Positions 62,791 through 64,000 of a DNA stretch of 64,000 bases are shown here, piece by piece. The stretch's first letter is position 1. Each line of letters opens with the position of its first letter. Position numbers and translations under genes: made by a program. A model generated the notes under the pieces. The model was given only the letters and a program-made list of their open reading frames with translations, was not told the origin of the DNA and did not search any database. Origin of the DNA: Bacteroidales bacterium. Lineage in GTDB: Bacteria; Bacteroidota; Bacteroidia; Bacteroidales; JAADGE01. The stretch lies in the NCBI GenBank assembly GCA_021108035.1, contig JAIORQ010000055.1:1-64000 (forward strand). Reading direction: 5' to 3'.

Positions 62791-64000
62791 TCAAATAAGA
62801 TCTTCATCATCTTCATCTACTAATTCAATAATCTCTACATTAATATCAATAAGTTCTTTAAATTTTTTGCCGTCATTAAGCATTGAGATATCTCCGGTAT
62901 TATAAAACCATTCAACATCAACTCTATTATTTTTTGAAATTTCTTCAAGAATTAATAAAATTTTTACTAATTGCCTGTCTGTAGCCGTATTATAATAGTC
63001 GAACTCAAATGATACTTTAGTTTGATCAGCAGGTTCATCTTTATAAATATTCAGCCAATCAATAATTGGTTTAAAAAAACTAACTGCATTTTCGGGTATA
63101 GATTTCCCTTTAAATCTTATAACACCTTCTTTTGAATCAAGAAATATTTCAGGAGTATCATCCTCTTCTTGAATTATGTATTTTTCTAATCCGTCTTTCA
63201 TTTTATTTATATAAATTTTTAATGTAAAGAATGAGAATTTATCATTTATTTTATAAAAATCAAAGTTGAAAGGAGTTTTACTTTTCAATTTAATATCAAG
63301 TAATCCTAATCCCGGGTTTTCATCAGATTCATTATCAAAATTTAATAATGTTTCATTGTAAACATCAGACAGTTGGTCTTCAGTCATGCTGTTAACATTT
63401 TCAAGCTTTTCTTTAAAATCGGTAATTTTATGATTTAATATGTAATTGCCGGAAGTAAATACAAGTTTTTCATCTGTTTCTCTTATATAAAAAATTGCAT
63501 GTTTACCTTTTATATTATTAAATACAAACTCATCAGCGTGATTTACAATATTTTGCAATATTTCAACCATTAGATTAAAAACTTTCATTTTTAAAATAAC
63601 AGTTCCTTGCAATTGGTTTTCAGTGATAGATAAAAGATTTACTAATGTATCTTGAGTAAAGGCACCGATAAAATTTAAAAGAATATTTTCTTGTTCAAGA
63701 ATTTTATGCCTTTTTATTATCCTTTTAATTGATTCTGTATCTTCTACAGCTTCTTTACCGATAAAATCAATTATTTTTGTATGTAAATAGAAAAATGAAA
63801 ATTCATCATTAACCTTTTCAAAATCATATACCAAATTACAACCTGATTTTCGGGCAATTTCAATTAATCCTAAACCGGCACCGCCTTTATCAGAAAATTC
63901 ACCTTCATCCAGAACTTTAAGTGAATATTTTTTCAGTTCTTCTTTATCAAGATCATTTATTTTATCAATCTGTTCCTTTATAGTATCTTGATGAGAATTT
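62791..64000 (-). CDS. partial: tandem SiaB-like kinase modules fused to a SiaC-like (DUF1987) domain
   Basis: The frame is open to the window edge (55 codons beyond a TTG at 63834), so the 5' end is missing; 402 residues are visible. Residues 1-75: the G-box end of one GHKL-type kinase (FSDKGGAGLGLIEIARKSG). Residues about 75-270: a second, complete-looking SiaB/DUF6272-type module with the N-box LQNIVNHADEFVF and G-box ENPGLGLLDIKLKSKTPFNF. Residues about 272-402: SiaC/DUF1987 domain (EDDTPEIFLDSKEGVIRFKGKSIPEN, IDWLNIY, FDYYNTATDRQLVKIL, VEWFYNTGD). In Pseudomonas, SiaB phosphorylates SiaC to control the diguanylate cyclase SiaD; here kinase and substrate would be on one chain. The phospho-acceptor is probably in NTATD by analogy. 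The 244-nt gap to the channel gene is AT-rich and empty. Confidence 0.75.
   Translation of the reverse strand, partial: NSHQDTIKEQIDKINDLDKEELKKYSLKVLDEGEFSDKGGAGLGLIEIARKSGCNLVYDFEKVNDEFSFFYLHTKIIDFIGKEAVEDTESIKRIIKRHKILEQENILLNFIGAFTQDTLVNLLSITENQLQGTVILKMKVFNLMVEILQNIVNHADEFVFNNIKGKHAIFYIRETDEKLVFTSGNYILNHKITDFKEKLENVNSMTEDQLSDVYNETLLNFDNESDENPGLGLLDIKLKSKTPFNFDFYKINDKFSFFTLKIYINKMKDGLEKYIIQEEDDTPEIFLDSKEGVIRFKGKSIPENAVSFFKPIIDWLNIYKDEPADQTKVSFEFDYYNTATDRQLVKILLILEEISKNNRVDVEWFYNTGDISMLNDGKKFKELIDINVEIIELVDEDDEDLI

Overview
The window is AT-rich DNA from a member of the Bacteroidota, most likely an uncultured marine or sediment Bacteroidales/Flavobacteriales-like lineage. The evidence is direct: SprB repeats with a gliding-type (type B) T9SS sorting domain, several type A T9SS sorting domains, the ParE/ParC type of the phylum, many lipoproteins with short signal peptides, and promoters of the phylum-specific form TTG-N20ish-TAnnTTTG upstream of several genes. 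Shine-Dalgarno sequences are mostly absent.

Layout. 172-4755: giant SprB-repeat/PKD adhesin. 4860-22103: a purine biosynthesis region on the + strand (purM, purL, purQ, purH, a purC-purE fusion, purD, purN, purF). It encodes nine of the ten steps from PRPP to IMP; only PurB is missing. PurE is of the AGRSNGLG class (class II, CO2-using, as in vertebrate PAICS), which fits the absence of purK. The region is not a tight operon. It is broken up by small palindrome-bounded elements that each carry one short gene (a DUF559 nuclease-like gene, a REP-associated tyrosine transposase, an ORF6N DNA-binding gene, an IS200-like transposase) and by gene-less palindromic repeats of at least four families.

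22160-31284: FtsB/DivIC-like protein, prohibitin, a small lipoprotein, a TSUP permease, an AddA/UvrD-type helicase-nuclease preceded by an 8-bp tandem repeat tract, an MNT antitoxin-type nucleotidyltransferase with a palindromic operator and a 5'-truncated HepT remnant, a DUF4143 ATPase and a NYN/LOTUS protein. 31965-40265: topoisomerase IV genes parE and parC, separated by a possible integron-like cassette, a RhuM gene and a DKNYY lipoprotein.

40583-53182: cell-surface and secreted proteins, including a T9SS lipase followed by a tandem array of three paralogous lipoproteins and two decayed lipase fragments. A palindromic repeat sits in frame inside the lipase sorting domain. 53328-55738: aroK convergent with tilS and an XRE regulator. 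A 261-bp TTAA-flanked MITE lies at 56328. 57475-62546 (minus strand): an operon of a 12-residue beta-solenoid potassium channel, polyphosphate kinase and a DUF7003-like lipoprotein. The window ends inside a minus-strand gene that fuses two SiaB-like kinase modules to a SiaC-like domain.

The strongest candidates for new biology are that SiaB-SiaB-SiaC fusion, the solenoid channel coupled to ppk1, and the recurrent 'one small gene inside a palindrome' elements scattered through the purine cluster.
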